DNA from: Lasiosphaeria ovina
Taxonomy: Eukaryota; Ascomycota; Sordariomycetes; Sordariales; Lasiosphaeriaceae
Reading direction: 5' to 3'
Length of the DNA stretch: 64,000 nucleotides
NCBI GenBank assembly: GCA_033439765.1
Contig: JAULSN010000004.1
Span: forward strand, 1,684,001-1,748,000
Under the pieces are notes generated by a model, which saw nothing but the letters and a program-made list of their open reading frames with translations, was not told the DNA's origin and ran no database searches. Within the stretch, counting starts at the first letter, position 1, and every line of letters begins with the position of its first letter. Positions 62,805-64,000 of the stretch are shown in pieces. Made by a program: the position numbers and the translations under genes.

Positions 62805-64000
62805 GGTGTATAGAAGGTTGACTTGGCGACGCGTGCTTTCTGTATAAGCGGATCACCAGGCTGCGAGGTTTAGATGCAGGCGATGGCTAGGGCCGAAACA
62901 GTAGTGGACATGGTATGGGAAAGAAAACAAGTCCAGTGTCTGGAGGGAGGCCGGGGAGACAACGCAGGAGTGTGTATATAGGTGGATGCCGACGAGGGTT
63001 GTATTAGCGGAAAGGTGTGTGTGTCGGGTGGGGATGGATTATAATATAACGTTTGGCGGTTGGAAATGCCTGCAGCACGAACTACGTATTACTGTCTGCG
63101 TTTGGCAACAACGAAAAAAAATGCCAAAGTATTAGCGAGCGGATCAGCTGCAGCCAGGCCAAAGAAGAAATAGAGAGAGCCACAAAGTGTTCCCCCAAAG
63201 CTTCATTCCACGACGGACACCAAGAGGTAACAGGAGCGACCAGTAAGCTGACCCTAGGGGAAGAGGAAGCTTCCTTGGGATAATTAAGCTTGGAGAAGTG
63301 GGAGGGAAAGAAGTGAATAGCGAGATGCTTAAAGGGGGAACAAGGGAGCCCCGGTTAAAAGAACCCGTCGCGTTAAAACCCGAGTGTGATTTAGGAGACA
63401 CGACCCACGACCCACTTGGGCGACAGACAGACTGAGCTGTGTGAGACACTGGGCGGAAGCCAGGTTGCCCTTTGCCGCGAGGACATAGGAACCTTTCACG
63501 AGCATGTATGTAAAGTGCTGTACCAGGGAGAAAGACTGGCAGAGGGGGGATCCCAGATCTCAGCGCCAGCCGCATGGGACGCGGCGAGAAGAGGAGATGC
63601 CGGGTTGGCCAAGCAGATATCAGAGCGAGCCCACCAAGTATCCATCCCTGCGGACGGGGAGCGCGCCGGTGACATGCGCCGGGAGACGCAAGACGCACGG
63701 CGAGAAAGCGAGCTCAGGCGATATGGGAGACAGGGCACTTGGTGGAGCGAGGCAATGGGATATCTACTGCGCAGGCGACCAAAACAACAGCGTAGCAACC
63801 TCCTCCAGGCCCGTTCCAGATTCCAGAGGTCAGTACGTCAAGCCCTACTTGGCTCGACGACTGCGCGGAGCGGGAAGACGCACGACATGAGGTATGGAAA
63901 CCGTAAGCCGGCAGGATCAAAGGAGGAGTCGGGGAAGACGTCGAAACTAGCCAACTGCTCGACGGAAGAGATAGGAGGACAGGCAAGAGGTCTGCTGGGT
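62805..64000. other. Upstream region of the AflR-type regulator to the window end
   Basis: Contains the promoter and leader of the regulator. A TATATA-like element lies at about 62975-62980, roughly 170 bp upstream of its ATG. Open frames on either strand up to the right edge (for example 63144-63698 minus) lack recognisable domains. No gene is supported; one could begin beyond 64000. Confidence 0.5.

Overview
The window is chromosomal DNA of a filamentous ascomycete (Pezizomycotina), most likely a Sordariomycete. Genes are split by short introns (mostly 55-160 nt) with GTRNGY donors, CTRAC-like branch sites and YAG acceptors. Coding exons are GC-rich, intergenic DNA is full of CT-rich tracts, and several products match filamentous-fungal families (Mst7/MEK2-type MAPKK, SNF1, RegA-like C2H2/Zn2Cys6 regulator, AflR-type regulator). 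I see no transposon, CRISPR array, rRNA or convincing tRNA, and no strong sign of repeat-induced mutation. Exon boundaries are my own reading of splice consensus plus reading-frame and family continuity; none is backed by transcript data.

Layout. 1-28 kb is a normal housekeeping block: a HAD-family hydrolase cut by the left edge (+), a MAP kinase kinase of the Fus3/Kss1-type pathway (-), the transcription elongation factor SPT6 (+), an OSH3-type oxysterol-binding protein with GOLD-like, PH and ORD domains (+), a small conserved fungal protein with a mitochondrial-looking N-terminus (-), DNA polymerase epsilon subunit B (+), the SNF1/AMPK catalytic subunit (-), and a DUF92/TMEM19 membrane protein (-). 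The small protein and polymerase subunit share a 441-bp divergent promoter. MEK-2 and SPT6 diverge from a 3-kb spacer.

28-61.5 kb is very different. In about 33.5 kb the only gene I can support is a 954-aa transcription factor with two C2H2 fingers followed by a Zn2Cys6 cluster (42942-46062). It has about 15 kb without a supportable gene on each side. This flanking DNA is rich in microsatellites, a dispersed TAGGTAGG/CCTACCTA motif and a 20-bp perfect palindrome. Large flanks like this could be long regulatory regions, long UTRs or non-coding transcripts, but sequence alone cannot decide.

At the right end is an intronless Zn2Cys6 regulator of the aflatoxin-regulator (AflR/PF08493-like) type on the minus strand; its upstream 1.2 kb carries no gene. 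If it controls a secondary-metabolite cluster, that cluster lies beyond the right edge, because nothing biosynthetic is visible here.

The genes do not form a pathway cluster. The most interesting observations are the architecture of the isolated dual zinc-finger factor (both fingers are split by introns that are jointly frame-neutral and stop-free), a possible set of in-frame upstream exons for the DUF92 protein, and the gene-poor flanks.
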